Shown here: positions 26,583 through 36,344 of the stretch, in pieces
How positions within the stretch are numbered: the first letter of the stretch is position 1
Layout of the letters: every line of letters starts with the position of its first letter
Source of the DNA: Colwellia sp. MB3u-41
Lineage (GTDB): Bacteria; Pseudomonadota; Gammaproteobacteria; Enterobacterales; Alteromonadaceae
Direction of reading: 5' to 3'
DNA length: 64,000 bases
NCBI RefSeq assembly: GCF_014076845.1
Contig: NZ_JACGUT010000010.1
Coordinates: forward strand, 1-64,000
Notes under the pieces: model-generated
The model's database searches: none
What the model saw: the letters and a program-made list of their open reading frames with translations, nothing else
Told to the model about the DNA's origin: nothing
Position numbers and translations under genes: made by a program

Positions 26583-28685
26583 ATGACGTTTTCAATAAAA
26601 TTATTTTTTGCGGTAAGTTCTGTTCTTCTTGCTAGTAGCCTTTGTTCAGTCAATGTTTTTACTAATAATATGGTTGCTCCAAATGTGAGTGAAGGCATTA
26701 TAGATGATATAGAAGTGATCACCATTACTAACCAGCGCCACCATCTTGGTGTTGAAAATAATGAAAGCGATGCACAAGGTAAAATGACTGAGCCAGACTT
26801 AGTTCGTTGGCTAATGTCGGTGCCCGGTGCAAATGTTAATAGAAATAGACCTGTAACAGGTATTACATAATATCGTGGATTATACGGTGATCGCATTTCC
26901 ACTACCCTTGATGGTCAAGCCGTTATTGGCGTAGGGCGGAACGCTATGGATACGCCACTCAGTTATTCGACGCCACTTATTGTCGAGCCAATGACCGTAT
27001 ATTTGAGTATTGCCCCTGTTTTTGCAGGTATTAACACTATTGGCGGTGCTATTAATGTCAAAATTCGTACAGAAGAATCACATAATAGTGACAAATTAAC
27101 TGTAGATGGGGATTTACAAGTTTGAGCAAGAAGTAACAACGAAGCACAAACGTTATCCTCAGTCATTAATATTGCTAAAGGTAATTTAGGTAGTTTTTTT
27201 TACGCCAATTTGCAGGAAGGTAACAGCATTGAAAGTGGTGATGGTAAAAAATATTACCAACAGTTTATGCTAAACGTCAGTTGGGTGCTGATTTGGGTTA
27301 TGTTGGCGCTGCGAGTGAAACCGGTTTTAGTTACCATTATACCGACACACACGACTTAGGTACGCCAGCATTACCGATGGATATTGAATATATTTATAGT
27401 CATAGAGCAAGTTTAGGCGGTACTTTTATGCCCGCAGACTGTTAAGCAGACTGGTTATTAGATTATACCGGTGCGGATTATGGCATAACTGATTTTGACA
27501 TGCGACTTAACAGTAACCCTGAAAAATATCGTCGCAATACCCCTACAGGCATGACGACTAATTTTAAATTTACGATTGGTAAAGCGTTTTCTTCTGGTGA
27601 TTTATCATTCGGTTTAGGTGAATATTTAGCTGAACACGACTCTGTGATCACGAATCCAAACAACGCAATGTTTGCAGTGGTTAACTTTAATGATGTTAAA
27701 GATAACCGCTTTGGACTATTTGCCCCGTGGCAGAAACCTATAGTGATACTAAAATTCAGTTAGGGCACGCTTAAAAAGAGCAGAATCTGATGCTGGAGAA
27801 GTAGCAACATCAATGGCCATGATGATGCCTATTTCGAGCACTATGAATGCAATCAATTCTGGTATGAGTTCAACGATGCCTAGTATGGCTGATTTAGCCA
27901 AAAACTTACGTGATAACTTTAATCATAGCGACCGAAGTGTAGCTGACACTCATCTCGATATCGCGTTAAGTATGGAAAAAGAATTATCACTGCATATGGG
28001 GGGATGTTTAAAAACTGTGCGCCATCATATCAAGAGCTTTATCTTTTAACACCTATGGAGTCAACGGTTGGCTTAGCTGACGGTAACACTTATATTGGTG
28101 ATATAAATCTTAAAAGTGAAATGGCTTATCAAGCGGATATTGGTTTCACTTACCCCCCCAAAAAAAGTGATGATTGCGCCTCATCTTTTTTATCAAAACA
28201 TTGATAACTACATTCAAGGTACACCACTAGATATGTCAGAAAAAATGATGGCTCAGATGTAAACGGTCATTACTGTGTCAATAATCACATTCAGCTATCA
28301 GCAGTAGTCAGTTATGTTCGCGCTGAGCGTCGTGATATTAACGACAACTTGTCTCGTATTGCGCCATTAAATGGCCAGTTAAGTACCAGTTATTTTACTG
28401 AAAATTGGTCAGCAAACGCAGCTTTAGTTATCGCGTCGGCATAAAAAATGTTTCATTAACAAATCTGTAAAAAGTAAGTGCAGGTTATGGTGTGGTCAAT
28501 ATAGATGCGCAGTATTACGTTAATAATGAATTAACCCTTCGTTTTGTCTTGATAACCTGCTGGATAAAGAATACCAAAATCATTTAGGTGGCTATAACCG
28601 AGTGAAAGGCAGTGAAATTACACTGAGGGATCGTTTACCTGCTGAAGGTACAAGTGGTTGGGCTGAAGTGACATACAGCTTTTAA
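26583..28685 (+). pseudogene. Decayed TonB-dependent receptor
   Basis: An ATG with a signal-like start is followed by a plug domain that can be read only across stops and frame changes: IDDIEVITITNQRHHLGVEN, stop at 26868 where GITQYRGLYGDR would be expected, then STTLDGQAVIGVGRNAMDTP and FAGINTIGGAINVKI, a stop at 27123, and further breaks through the barrel. The end is readable as LLDKEYQNHLGGYNRVKGSE and ends WAEVTYSF at 28685. A Met-rich loop (SMAMMMPISSTMNAI, SGMSSTMPSM) near 27813-27890 hints that the original ligand was copper or another soft metal. Lies directly before an intact receptor gene. Confidence 0.92.
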
Positions 28686-28911
28686 CCTGCTAACACTGAA
28701 ATAATGATAAACATTGGCGCTTACCGATAAGTGAATATAGCTTATGGGGAAGGCCTTTCATTGACTATTAATTTTTATCTCTTTGACTCTTGATTCATAT
28801 CAAAAAAACTTGTTACTAAAACGTAAACTGCGACATTTAGTCACACTACAAACCCCTTAAATTTCATTACTATAACTTTAAATATCTTTGGTTATAAAAT
28901 AAAAAGAAGTT

Positions 28912-31014
28912 ATGAAAACCACAACAAAAATATCAATTTTTACACTGTTCATTAGCCAATGCGGTACCTCTTTAGCAGCTGAAACACGTGCGACAAAAGT
29001 TGAATTGAACGATTTAGAACGAATTACCGTGACCGCAAACCGCAAAGAGTCCCTTGATACCGATCTCGCCATGTCAGTACACAGTATCGGCAAAGAAGAG
29101 TTAGCTATTGATAACGGGCAACATGTTGCAGAATCTTTGAATAGCCTTTCAGGCGTATTCATCGACCAACTTTCTGGTGGGCAAGGGCATAAAGCCTCTA
29201 TTCGTATGCCAATAAACACCAGCGGTTATTACTTGTATTTACAAGATAATATTCCACTGCAGTCTCCTGCTTTTTTTAATCATAACGCCTTATGGTGGTC
29301 GAGTTTTAATTCAAATGTGTCGCGCATGGAAGTCTTAAAGGGAGCGGGTACTGCGCTTTATGGTTCAGGTGCTGTTGCGGCGACCATTAATATATTATCT
29401 GCTGATGTTGCTGAACAAGCTGAAACGTCTATGGACTTAATGTTAGATGAAGACAAGTATTCAAAAATACAGTTAAATCACAGCAATACAATTTCAGATG
29501 AGCAAGGCTTTAGGTTAGCCGGTTCTTATTTAAACAATGAAGGCTGGCGTGAACATACCGGTTCAAAAAGAGCAGAAGTCACTTTTCGCCACGAACTTGA
29601 AATCTCAAGCAATGAACATTTAGTCACCTCGTTTGTTATTTCTGATTTAGAACAGGAAATGGCGGCGAGCTTAAGCGAAGACTTATATAAAACTGATAAA
29701 ACCCATTCAGGTCTATCTGAAGAAGTATTAGCCAGTGATCCATTAAGAAAAACAGCATATATGCGACTTTCAGCACAATGGGATAAAACTGACGGTAATT
29801 ACTTTTATTCAGTTATTCCTTATTATCGCTCTCGTACTAATGATTACACCGCAACGTGGAACCAAAACATGCCAAAAGTTGAATCTGAGGTTAAAACATT
29901 TGGTTTACTGGCATTAGCTAGTTTTGAACATCATGATGGTAGTGAAACGATTATTGGTACCGATATCGAATTCACTGAAGGGAGGCAGTTGTCATACCAA
30001 CCACTTGATTTTACTACATCAGGTTGGGGGGCTGACACTTTTACTAAAGGTGAGAAATTCTATGACGATACCACAAAATATTTGGGGTTATCACCTTACA
30101 TTCAGCATACACGTACGTTAAGCGATAATCTCGATCTAACCTTAGGAGCACGTTACGATTACGCTCAATACGAATTCGATAATAATCTTAGTCTTTACGG
30201 AGATATTGGTCACGGTCATTTAAGTCTAGAAAATCGTGATGACGACTTTACTCATTTAAGCCCAAAAGCAAGTTTGAATTACCATTTGGGTGACGATAGT
30301 AGTCTTTATTTACGTTATGCGAATAGTTTTCGCTTACCAACGGCGAGTAGTCTTTATCATTTAACGACTAAAGATGATGGCAATGCTAAAGCTGTTGATC
30401 CAGAAGTTTCAAACACCTTTGAGCTTGGCTACAAAGTTAATTTAGAAAAGGTTAATTTTGATTTCGCTGTTTATTATATGGATGTTGATGACGGTATTGT
30501 TCAGGCGTACAACGATGCAGGGCAACGTTATTTAACTAACGCAAGTCGTGTTATTCATCAAGGTTTTGAAGCGGCAATGTTGTGGCAAATTTCTGAAAAA
30601 TTTAACCTCAGTACAGCTTACACCCAAGCAAAACATGAATTTGATCAACATGATGAGTATTCAGGCAATGAAATGGCGATGGCGCCTGATTATATTGTGA
30701 ATGTACGTTTACGTTATCAGCCATCACTTTTATTACGATTTATCAGTATGTTAGAGGTTCAGTCGATTGGTAAATATTGGCTAGATGATGCCAACAGCCG
30801 AGATGATGAAGGCAATGACAGAATTTATCAGGGTTACACAATCATCAATCTAAAAGCACGCTACCAAGTATCTAAAAAACTTGCTCTGCATGCACGGTTA
30901 TTAAATTTAAGCGATAAAGAGTATGCACAAGAGGCTTCTTATCGTTATGGAAAAACTACGTACTCACCGGGTGCGCCTCGCACTGTTTATTTTGGATTAA
31001 ATTACCAATGGTAA
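28912..31014 (+). CDS. TonB-dependent outer-membrane receptor
   Basis: 700 residues with a signal peptide (ending SLAAE). The TonB box region is ERITVTANRKESL; plug domain LNSLSGVFIDQLSGG, VSRMEVLKGAGTALYGSGAV; a 22-strand type barrel ending ARLLNLSDKEYAQEASYRYG and YFGLNYQW with the terminal aromatic. It imports a ligand using TonB energy. It heads a tightly overlapping three-gene unit with an Asp-box propeller and a thioredoxin-like protein. Ligand unknown; I infer metal or metal complex from the neighbours. Confidence 0.9.
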   Translation: MKTTTKISIFTLFISQCGTSLAAETRATKVELNDLERITVTANRKESLDTDLAMSVHSIGKEELAIDNGQHVAESLNSLSGVFIDQLSGGQGHKASIRMPINTSGYYLYLQDNIPLQSPAFFNHNALWWSSFNSNVSRMEVLKGAGTALYGSGAVAATINILSADVAEQAETSMDLMLDEDKYSKIQLNHSNTISDEQGFRLAGSYLNNEGWREHTGSKRAEVTFRHELEISSNEHLVTSFVISDLEQEMAASLSEDLYKTDKTHSGLSEEVLASDPLRKTAYMRLSAQWDKTDGNYFYSVIPYYRSRTNDYTATWNQNMPKVESEVKTFGLLALASFEHHDGSETIIGTDIEFTEGRQLSYQPLDFTTSGWGADTFTKGEKFYDDTTKYLGLSPYIQHTRTLSDNLDLTLGARYDYAQYEFDNNLSLYGDIGHGHLSLENRDDDFTHLSPKASLNYHLGDDSSLYLRYANSFRLPTASSLYHLTTKDDGNAKAVDPEVSNTFELGYKVNLEKVNFDFAVYYMDVDDGIVQAYNDAGQRYLTNASRVIHQGFEAAMLWQISEKFNLSTAYTQAKHEFDQHDEYSGNEMAMAPDYIVNVRLRYQPSLLLRFISMLEVQSIGKYWLDDANSRDDEGNDRIYQGYTIINLKARYQVSKKLALHARLLNLSDKEYAQEASYRYGKTTYSPGAPRTVYFGLNYQW

Positions 31015-31028
31015 TAGGAAAGTTAACA

Positions 31029-32297
31029 ATGAAAAATTTTCAGAAGCGCTTTAGTTTAGTGGTTGTTTTTTTAGCCATTGCTTGGTTGCCTAATACGCAA
31101 ACTTTTGCGGCCGAACATGATCACCAAGCGATGATGGCTAAACAAAAAAAAGTCACTGTAGATAATAAATGTAATGATGCTGAGATTGCGTGTGCAAAAA
31201 CGGTGACGTCGGCATTTGCACCTAATGGTGATTTATGGCGATTATGGGTAAACCAAGACAAATTAATCGCTCAAATATCCCAAGATAACGGTACAACGTT
31301 CTCACCACATAACGTATTAGATATACCTGCTGAAAAAATATCAGCTAGGAACGAGAATCGTCCCAAAATAGCATTTGATAATATCGGTGGTGTTTACTTG
31401 TCGTGGGCAATGGCACGAGAGAAAAAATACACCGCAGATGTGCGCTTTAGTTATTCAGATGATTACGGAAAAAAGTTTACGCAACCTATTACGGTGAACA
31501 ATGATAATTTATTAGCCGGACATAGTTTTAATGAAATGCTGGTTAATGACAATGGTGACGTTAGCATCGTTTGGCTCGATGGTCGCCTTTCCCATCAACA
31601 GCGTAAAACAGGTAAAAAATCAAAAGGGTCAGCACTTTATTTAGGACAAGCTAATCTTAGAAGCACCAAGAATAATAGTGCAGTTATTTTTACTAACCAA
31701 CCGTTAGCAAATGATACGTGTGTTTGTTGTCGGATCGCTATGGATTTTAATCAGCAAGGCGAACTGGCTATTTTTTGGCGACAAATATATGGCGATAATA
31801 TTCGTGAATTTGCTTTGTTAACAATGAGCCACGATGAAGATAAACCTAAGCAGCCTTATCAAATAAGTTACGATCACTGGCAAATAAATGGCTGCCCTCA
31901 TCAAGGTGGGGCGATAAGTATTGATGACAAAAACCGCTACCATATGGTGTGGTTTAATCAAGGTGATGTAGGTAAAGGTATTTTTTATGCGTCGAGTGTT
32001 GACCAAGGTAATACATTGACTAAGCCTATTTCAGTGGGGGATTTTTCTGCGCAGGCATCGCATCCACATTTGAATAAAAATAACGACAATATCGATATTG
32101 TTTGGACACAATTTAATGGTGTTGAACATCAATTAATGCACCAGCGTTCAACCAATAATGGAGAGTCCTTTAGTTACGTAGTGGTATTAGCTAAAGCAAA
32201 AAATGGTGCTGATCGTCCTTTTATTATAAAAAAAGGCAAGGTGAGTTATGTTTCATGGCAACGTCCTAAGCAAGGGCATTGGTTCAGCGCGTTATGA
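31029..32297 (+). CDS. Secreted Asp-box (BNR) beta-propeller, sialidase-like fold
   Basis: 422 residues from the ATG at 31029, preferred over an ATG at 31008 because AGGAAAG lies just before it. Signal peptide ends TFAAE, then a His/Met-rich stretch HDHQAMMAKQKK. Four Asp-box motifs (SQDNGTTFS, SDDYGKKFT, SVDQGNTLT, STNNGESFS) mark a sialidase-type propeller. The sialidase Arg triad and nucleophile were not found, so enzymatic sialidase activity is doubtful. Unusual Cys sites DTCVCCRIAMDF and INGCPHQGG could bind metal or be handled by the thioredoxin-like neighbour. Overlaps that gene by four bases. Confidence 0.75.
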   Translation: MKNFQKRFSLVVVFLAIAWLPNTQTFAAEHDHQAMMAKQKKVTVDNKCNDAEIACAKTVTSAFAPNGDLWRLWVNQDKLIAQISQDNGTTFSPHNVLDIPAEKISARNENRPKIAFDNIGGVYLSWAMAREKKYTADVRFSYSDDYGKKFTQPITVNNDNLLAGHSFNEMLVNDNGDVSIVWLDGRLSHQQRKTGKKSKGSALYLGQANLRSTKNNSAVIFTNQPLANDTCVCCRIAMDFNQQGELAIFWRQIYGDNIREFALLTMSHDEDKPKQPYQISYDHWQINGCPHQGGAISIDDKNRYHMVWFNQGDVGKGIFYASSVDQGNTLTKPISVGDFSAQASHPHLNKNNDNIDIVWTQFNGVEHQLMHQRSTNNGESFSYVVVLAKAKNGADRPFIIKKGKVSYVSWQRPKQGHWFSAL

Positions 32298-32803
32298 GTA
32301 AATTTATCTGTGCATGTTTAGTTTTTTTTATGATGTCTTGTAGCGTTTCACAAGCACAAAATCAAGTTCCTAAATTGAAGTCTTTTAGCCTTCAACCTAT
32401 TAGTGATGAGGCTTTGAAAGACTTAAAACAGCGGAAGTTAGGAAAGCGTTGGTTATTAGTTTTGTGGTCATTAGATTGTCCAGCGTGTTTTAAAGAGTTA
32501 AAACTTATTCAGGCCATTCAAGAAACAGAAAAAAGTACAGCATTAAATATTGTTTTCATTAATACAGATGACAATCGCGACATTCAGTTTGAACGTAAGC
32601 AGATACTAGCTTTTTATAACATGCAACCCTATGAAAATTTTTATTTTGTTGACGGGCAGGCGGACAAAAACCGTTATCAAATTGATCCTAACTGGTATGG
32701 AGAGTTACCACGTAGTTACTTTGTGAATAAAGCGGGAAAATTTCAGGGTAAAAGTGGCTTGCTTGGTGAAGAGTCAATAAAGACATGGCTGTTAAATGAC
32801 TGA
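32294..32803 (+). CDS. Thioredoxin-like (TlpA-type) lipoprotein
   Basis: 169 residues from the ATGA that overlaps the previous stop; an in-frame ATG 15 bases earlier is also possible. Signal with lipobox-like FMMSC. Thioredoxin fold with active site LVLWSLDCPACFKELKLI (CPAC), IVFINTDDNR, and the cis-Pro region YGELPRSYFVNKAGK. Acts in the periplasm as a disulfide reductase or oxidase; its place in the cassette suggests it serves the Cys-rich propeller. Confidence 0.85.
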   Translation: MSKFICACLVFFMMSCSVSQAQNQVPKLKSFSLQPISDEALKDLKQRKLGKRWLLVLWSLDCPACFKELKLIQAIQETEKSTALNIVFINTDDNRDIQFERKQILAFYNMQPYENFYFVDGQADKNRYQIDPNWYGELPRSYFVNKAGKFQGKSGLLGEESIKTWLLND

Positions 32804-33109
32804 TTTTTTACTCATGACCAGAATTAATTTTTTGAAGGCATCAATAGAGCTTACAGTAAAACGATGACGGGCTTCTTTAACTATTGATGCCATCATACCA
32901 TCGACACGTGGGAGCACATTTACGGTTGTAGATCTTCTTGTCTAGGGGAAATGCACATAAAAAGCGACTCATGTTTTTTATACTAAGAATATAGATCGTT
33001 TGTTAGCTAATGAAATTTGAAAGTAAATTAGTGGATAGATTATTATTTACTGATTTAGATCAATTCCGCTGTCATATACGCTTGCTGAAAAGTTAATAGT
33101 AAAGTAGAA
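32804..33109. other. Intergenic region with a short minus-strand coding-like fragment
   Basis: On the minus strand a frame from ATG at 32896 to a stop at 32792 reads MMASIVKEARHRFTVSSIDA and FKKLILVMSKKSVI (34 residues), and the frame is open for about 12 more codons upstream to a stop. The composition is protein-like but I know no family and there is no ribosome site. It may be a gene remnant. The rest up to the Fur box shows nothing else. Confidence 0.3.
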
Positions 33110-33128
33110 TTAAATGATAATCATTATT
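33110..33128 (+). promoter_or_regulatory. Fur box upstream of feoA
   Basis: TTAAATGATAATCATTATT matches the 19-base Fur consensus GATAATGATAATCATTATC at 15 positions, with the central 13 all identical. It ends 16 bases before the feoA ATG, so iron-loaded Fur would block transcription or initiation. This predicts iron-repressed feoAB. Confidence 0.85.
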
Positions 33129-33144
33129 ATTTGAGTTGTTGTTT

Positions 33145-33369
33145 ATGACCCTTTCACAATTAACGCGTACCCAGCGAGCGGTGATCAGAACGTTACCGAC
33201 AAATTTCGATTTAACGTCAAAGTTAATCGAGCAAGGATTTGCGTTGAAAACTGAAATATCATTAGCCCATAAAGCTCCATTTAATGGGCCACTTGCCTTT
33301 CACCTTCATGGTACTAAGATTTGTTTAGCGCCTAGTATTGCTCAACAAATAGGTATAGAAATAGTCTAA
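33145..33369 (+). CDS. feoA: Ferrous iron transport protein FeoA
   Basis: 74 residues from ATG 33145; in-frame TTG codons just upstream would add three residues. The SH3-like FeoA fold is recognised by MTLSQLTRTQRAVIRTL, LIEQGFALKTEISLAHKAPF and PLAFHLHGTKICLAPSIAQQ. Cytoplasmic partner of FeoB. Its stop overlaps the feoB ATG (TAATG). Confidence 0.9.
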   Translation: MTLSQLTRTQRAVIRTLPTNFDLTSKLIEQGFALKTEISLAHKAPFNGPLAFHLHGTKICLAPSIAQQIGIEIV

Positions 33370-35585
33370 TGTCACAAGCTTTACATTTGGCTCTAGTTGG
33401 TTTTGCCAACTCAGGAAAAAGCACTTTTTTTAATGCCTTAACGGGTGCGAAACAACAGACTGGAAACTGGACTGGTGTTACTGTAGCGACAAAGCAGCAT
33501 CATTTTTCATTTAATAATAATCAAGTTTTACTCTCAGACTTACCTGGTATTAGCTCTCTTGCAACCCGAGCTGAGCAAAGTAAAGATCTGACTATTACCC
33601 AAGACTTTCTTAAAAATAAAGGCATTGATTGTTTGATCAATGTTGTTGATGCGACGCAATTAAAGCGCCAACTGTATTTAACCACACAATTACTTGAACT
33701 CGGTTTACCCTTATTACTGGTTATCAATAAATCAGATCGCAAAGAAGCTCAAACAGTTAACACCGATATTTTAGCCAAAGAACTGGGCTGTAAAGTTATT
33801 ATTGCCAATAGTTTAGCTAAAGATACTTTAAAGAAAGTTGAAGAGGCTTTACTTGAATTACCTAAAGCGACTCAACGTCCTAAAAAATTAATTTTATCAG
33901 CAAGCATTGTTAGTAAACTTGCTGATCAAAATTCAACTGAAGCCTTGATTGACCTTGAATGTGGCTCTTGTAATGATCAAGGTGCTTGTCAGCAAACGAA
34001 TACTGATGCTATTAGTATTATGCAGGCGCGCTATGAATTCATTCAGCAATTATTAATTGATATTAAAAAAACTCTGCCACACTCAAAAAAAGAACCTGCG
34101 ATAAGTTTGAGTGATCGCCTTGACCATTTTATTCTTCACCCTTGGTTAGGTGTTCCTGTTTTCCTGGGTATGATGTACTTATTGTTTATGTTTGCTATTA
34201 ATGTAGGTAGTGCTTTTATTGATTTTTTTGATATTTTAGCTGGCGCTATTTTTGTTGATTACCCTCTACATTTTTTATCCAGTTTTGATTTACCTCAGTG
34301 GCTGCTCACTCTCATTGAAGGCGCTGGTTTAGGTATTCAAACCGTTGCCACCTTTATTCCGATTATCGCTTGTTTATTTATTGGTTTATCGATTTTAGAA
34401 AGTAGTGGTTACTTGGCGCGTGCTGCCTTTGTTGTTGACAGTGCTATGCAAAAAATTGGTTTACCCGGCAAAGCTTTTGTCCCTTTAATTGTTGGTTTTG
34501 GTTGTACTGTTCCTGCGGTTATGTCAGCACGAATTCTTGACAGTGAGCGTGAACGTATCACTACGATAATGATGTCGCCGTTTATGTCATGTGGTGCGCG
34601 TTTACCCGTATATGCGTTATTTGCGGCTGCATTTTTTCCTGACTCAGGTCAAAACTTAGTTTTCCTACTGTATTTAATCGGAATAGCCGCGGCTCTTTTT
34701 ACCGGCTTCTTATTAAAGCATACGGTATTAATGGGTAAAAACTCTGTTAATATTATGGAATTACCGCTTTATGAAATACCTAAACTTTCTTATCTTGTAC
34801 ATCGTGTGTGGCAACGTACTCGTTCATTTATTTTGGGAGCGGGTAAGACGATTGTTTTAGTGGTTTGTGTCCTTAACTTCTTTAACTCATTAGGTACTGA
34901 TGGTCAGTTTGGTCACCAAGACTCTCAAGAGTCTGTATTAAGTAAAAGTGCTCAGGTTGTTACCCCTTTACTTGCACCGATGGGAATTAAGGAAGACAAC
35001 TGGCAAGCAAGTGTCGGTATTATTACGGGTTTGTTTGCCAAAGAAGCGCTAGTGGCTACTTTTAATAGTTTGTATACTGATACAAATGCTGAGAACGAGG
35101 CATTAAAATCGATGCCTGAACTGTGGAATGATGCAATAGATTCAATAAAAGAAAACTTATTAGGTATTCAAGCTGACGACCCTTTAGGAACTGATATTGG
35201 AGATGTATCAAACTTACATACTGCAGCAGAACAACAGGGTGTTAACGAGGGAACCTTTACGGTTATGCAAGCGGCATTTGCCGGAAAAATTGGGGCATTT
35301 AGTTACCTGTTATTTATTCTACTGTATACACCTTGCGCAGCGGCAATGGGTGCAATTAAAAGTGAAGTAGGAACTCGTTGGGCTTCCTTTGCAGCTTTAT
35401 GGAGTTTTTCACTTGCCTATTTGGCGGCTACATTCACTTACCAAGTGGCTACCTTTATTGATAATCCGTTGTCAGCGGGCGTTAGTATATTGGTCGTTAT
35501 TGGTGTTTTTGCGGCGATATATTATTGGTTAAAACGTTTTGGAAAAAGTATTTTAACAATACCTACGCAGGTTTCTTATTATTAA
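33369..35585 (+). CDS. feoB: Ferrous iron permease FeoB
   Basis: 738 residues. N-terminal G domain: G1 GFANSGKST (most FeoB have GNPNSGKT; the Gly and GKS/T remain), G3 DLPGISSL, G4 INKSD, then a Cys-rich insertion CGSCNDQGACQQ. The membrane part has the Gate motifs with GCTVPAVMSARIL and MSCGARLPVYALFAAAFF, and a C-terminal core TPCAAAMGAIKSE. Imports Fe2+ across the inner membrane. No feoC follows; the transcript ends at a hairpin at 35610. Confidence 0.96.
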   Translation: MSQALHLALVGFANSGKSTFFNALTGAKQQTGNWTGVTVATKQHHFSFNNNQVLLSDLPGISSLATRAEQSKDLTITQDFLKNKGIDCLINVVDATQLKRQLYLTTQLLELGLPLLLVINKSDRKEAQTVNTDILAKELGCKVIIANSLAKDTLKKVEEALLELPKATQRPKKLILSASIVSKLADQNSTEALIDLECGSCNDQGACQQTNTDAISIMQARYEFIQQLLIDIKKTLPHSKKEPAISLSDRLDHFILHPWLGVPVFLGMMYLLFMFAINVGSAFIDFFDILAGAIFVDYPLHFLSSFDLPQWLLTLIEGAGLGIQTVATFIPIIACLFIGLSILESSGYLARAAFVVDSAMQKIGLPGKAFVPLIVGFGCTVPAVMSARILDSERERITTIMMSPFMSCGARLPVYALFAAAFFPDSGQNLVFLLYLIGIAAALFTGFLLKHTVLMGKNSVNIMELPLYEIPKLSYLVHRVWQRTRSFILGAGKTIVLVVCVLNFFNSLGTDGQFGHQDSQESVLSKSAQVVTPLLAPMGIKEDNWQASVGIITGLFAKEALVATFNSLYTDTNAENEALKSMPELWNDAIDSIKENLLGIQADDPLGTDIGDVSNLHTAAEQQGVNEGTFTVMQAAFAGKIGAFSYLLFILLYTPCAAAMGAIKSEVGTRWASFAALWSFSLAYLAATFTYQVATFIDNPLSAGVSILVVIGVFAAIYYWLKRFGKSILTIPTQVSYY

Positions 35586-35609
35586 TTGAACTTAGGTTGT
35601 TGCTTATTA

Positions 35610-35640
35610 AATACCGATAATTTATTTATCGGTATTTTTT
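35610..35640 (+). terminator. Terminator of feoAB
   Basis: AATACCGATAA (35610-35620) pairs with TTATCGGTATT (35626-35636), then TTTT. Confidence 0.9.
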
Positions 35641-35766
35641 TGAGCAAAATACTTGTTAGCAAGCTTTGTAGCTAACTGACAAGGCTGAAACGTCTATTTA
35701 CTGATAGGCTAAAGTTGATTGAGAAGTAAAGTGTTATAAATAGGGAGATAAACTTCAATAAGTAGC

Positions 35767-36161
35767 TTGAACGAGTAAGAGGTTGAACACTATTTATTAG
35801 CAAAGCCAGTCGCCTCACTTTATTATCCTTTTGGTGATGATATTAAAGTCTTTAACGTAAAAAATAAAATGTTTGCGACAATTGCTCATGGCTCTACGGC
35901 TAAAAGTGCCAACGTTGATAACCAAGCCAAGCAATACTTTTGGATGAATATAAAGTGTGGGCCAAGCGAAGCCGAAATAATACGTGATATTTTTCCCGCG
36001 ATTATCTCTGGATATCACATGAATAAAAAAATTGTAACAGTGTCATTTTAGACGATTCAATTTCACAAGGCGAGCTTGAACGGATGATTGATAAATCATA
36101 TATACTGGTTGTTAGTAAAATGACGAAAAAAGATCAGGCATCTATTTTTCTCCACCTTTGA
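35767..36161 (+). pseudogene. MmcQ/YjbR-family gene, frameshifted
   Basis: The frame reads EVEHYLLAKPVASLYYPFGD, IKVFNVKNKMFATIAHGS, then YFWMNIKCGPSEAEIIRDIF and PAIISGYHMNKK, matching the YjbR double-wing fold. After an A7 run (36025-36031) it goes out of frame; adding one A restores NCNSVILDDSISQGELERMI and DKSYILVVSKMTKKDQ to the stop at 36159-36161. The 5' end has TTG followed two codons later by TAA, so no good start is left either. A truncated second copy of the 3' half lies at 40621. Confidence 0.88.
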
Positions 36162-36344
36162 TGATTGCAACAATCGAATAAGTAGTTTATTTTGAACAAG
36201 TATTTACCTTAAATGGTAATTTTATTTTACTATTACCGTTCTAGTTAATAAGTGACCATTTGCCTTAAAGTTTTTTTCTATCTTTCGTGGTTTATGCTTA
36301 ACTAATAGGGATTAGAAAACGCTATTTAATGTGAAGGAAAAAAG

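Noticed and set aside
31029-32297. Calling the Asp-box protein a true sialidase
   Set aside because: Asp boxes show the propeller fold only; I could not find the arginine triad or the catalytic Tyr/Glu, and no sialic acid genes are near.
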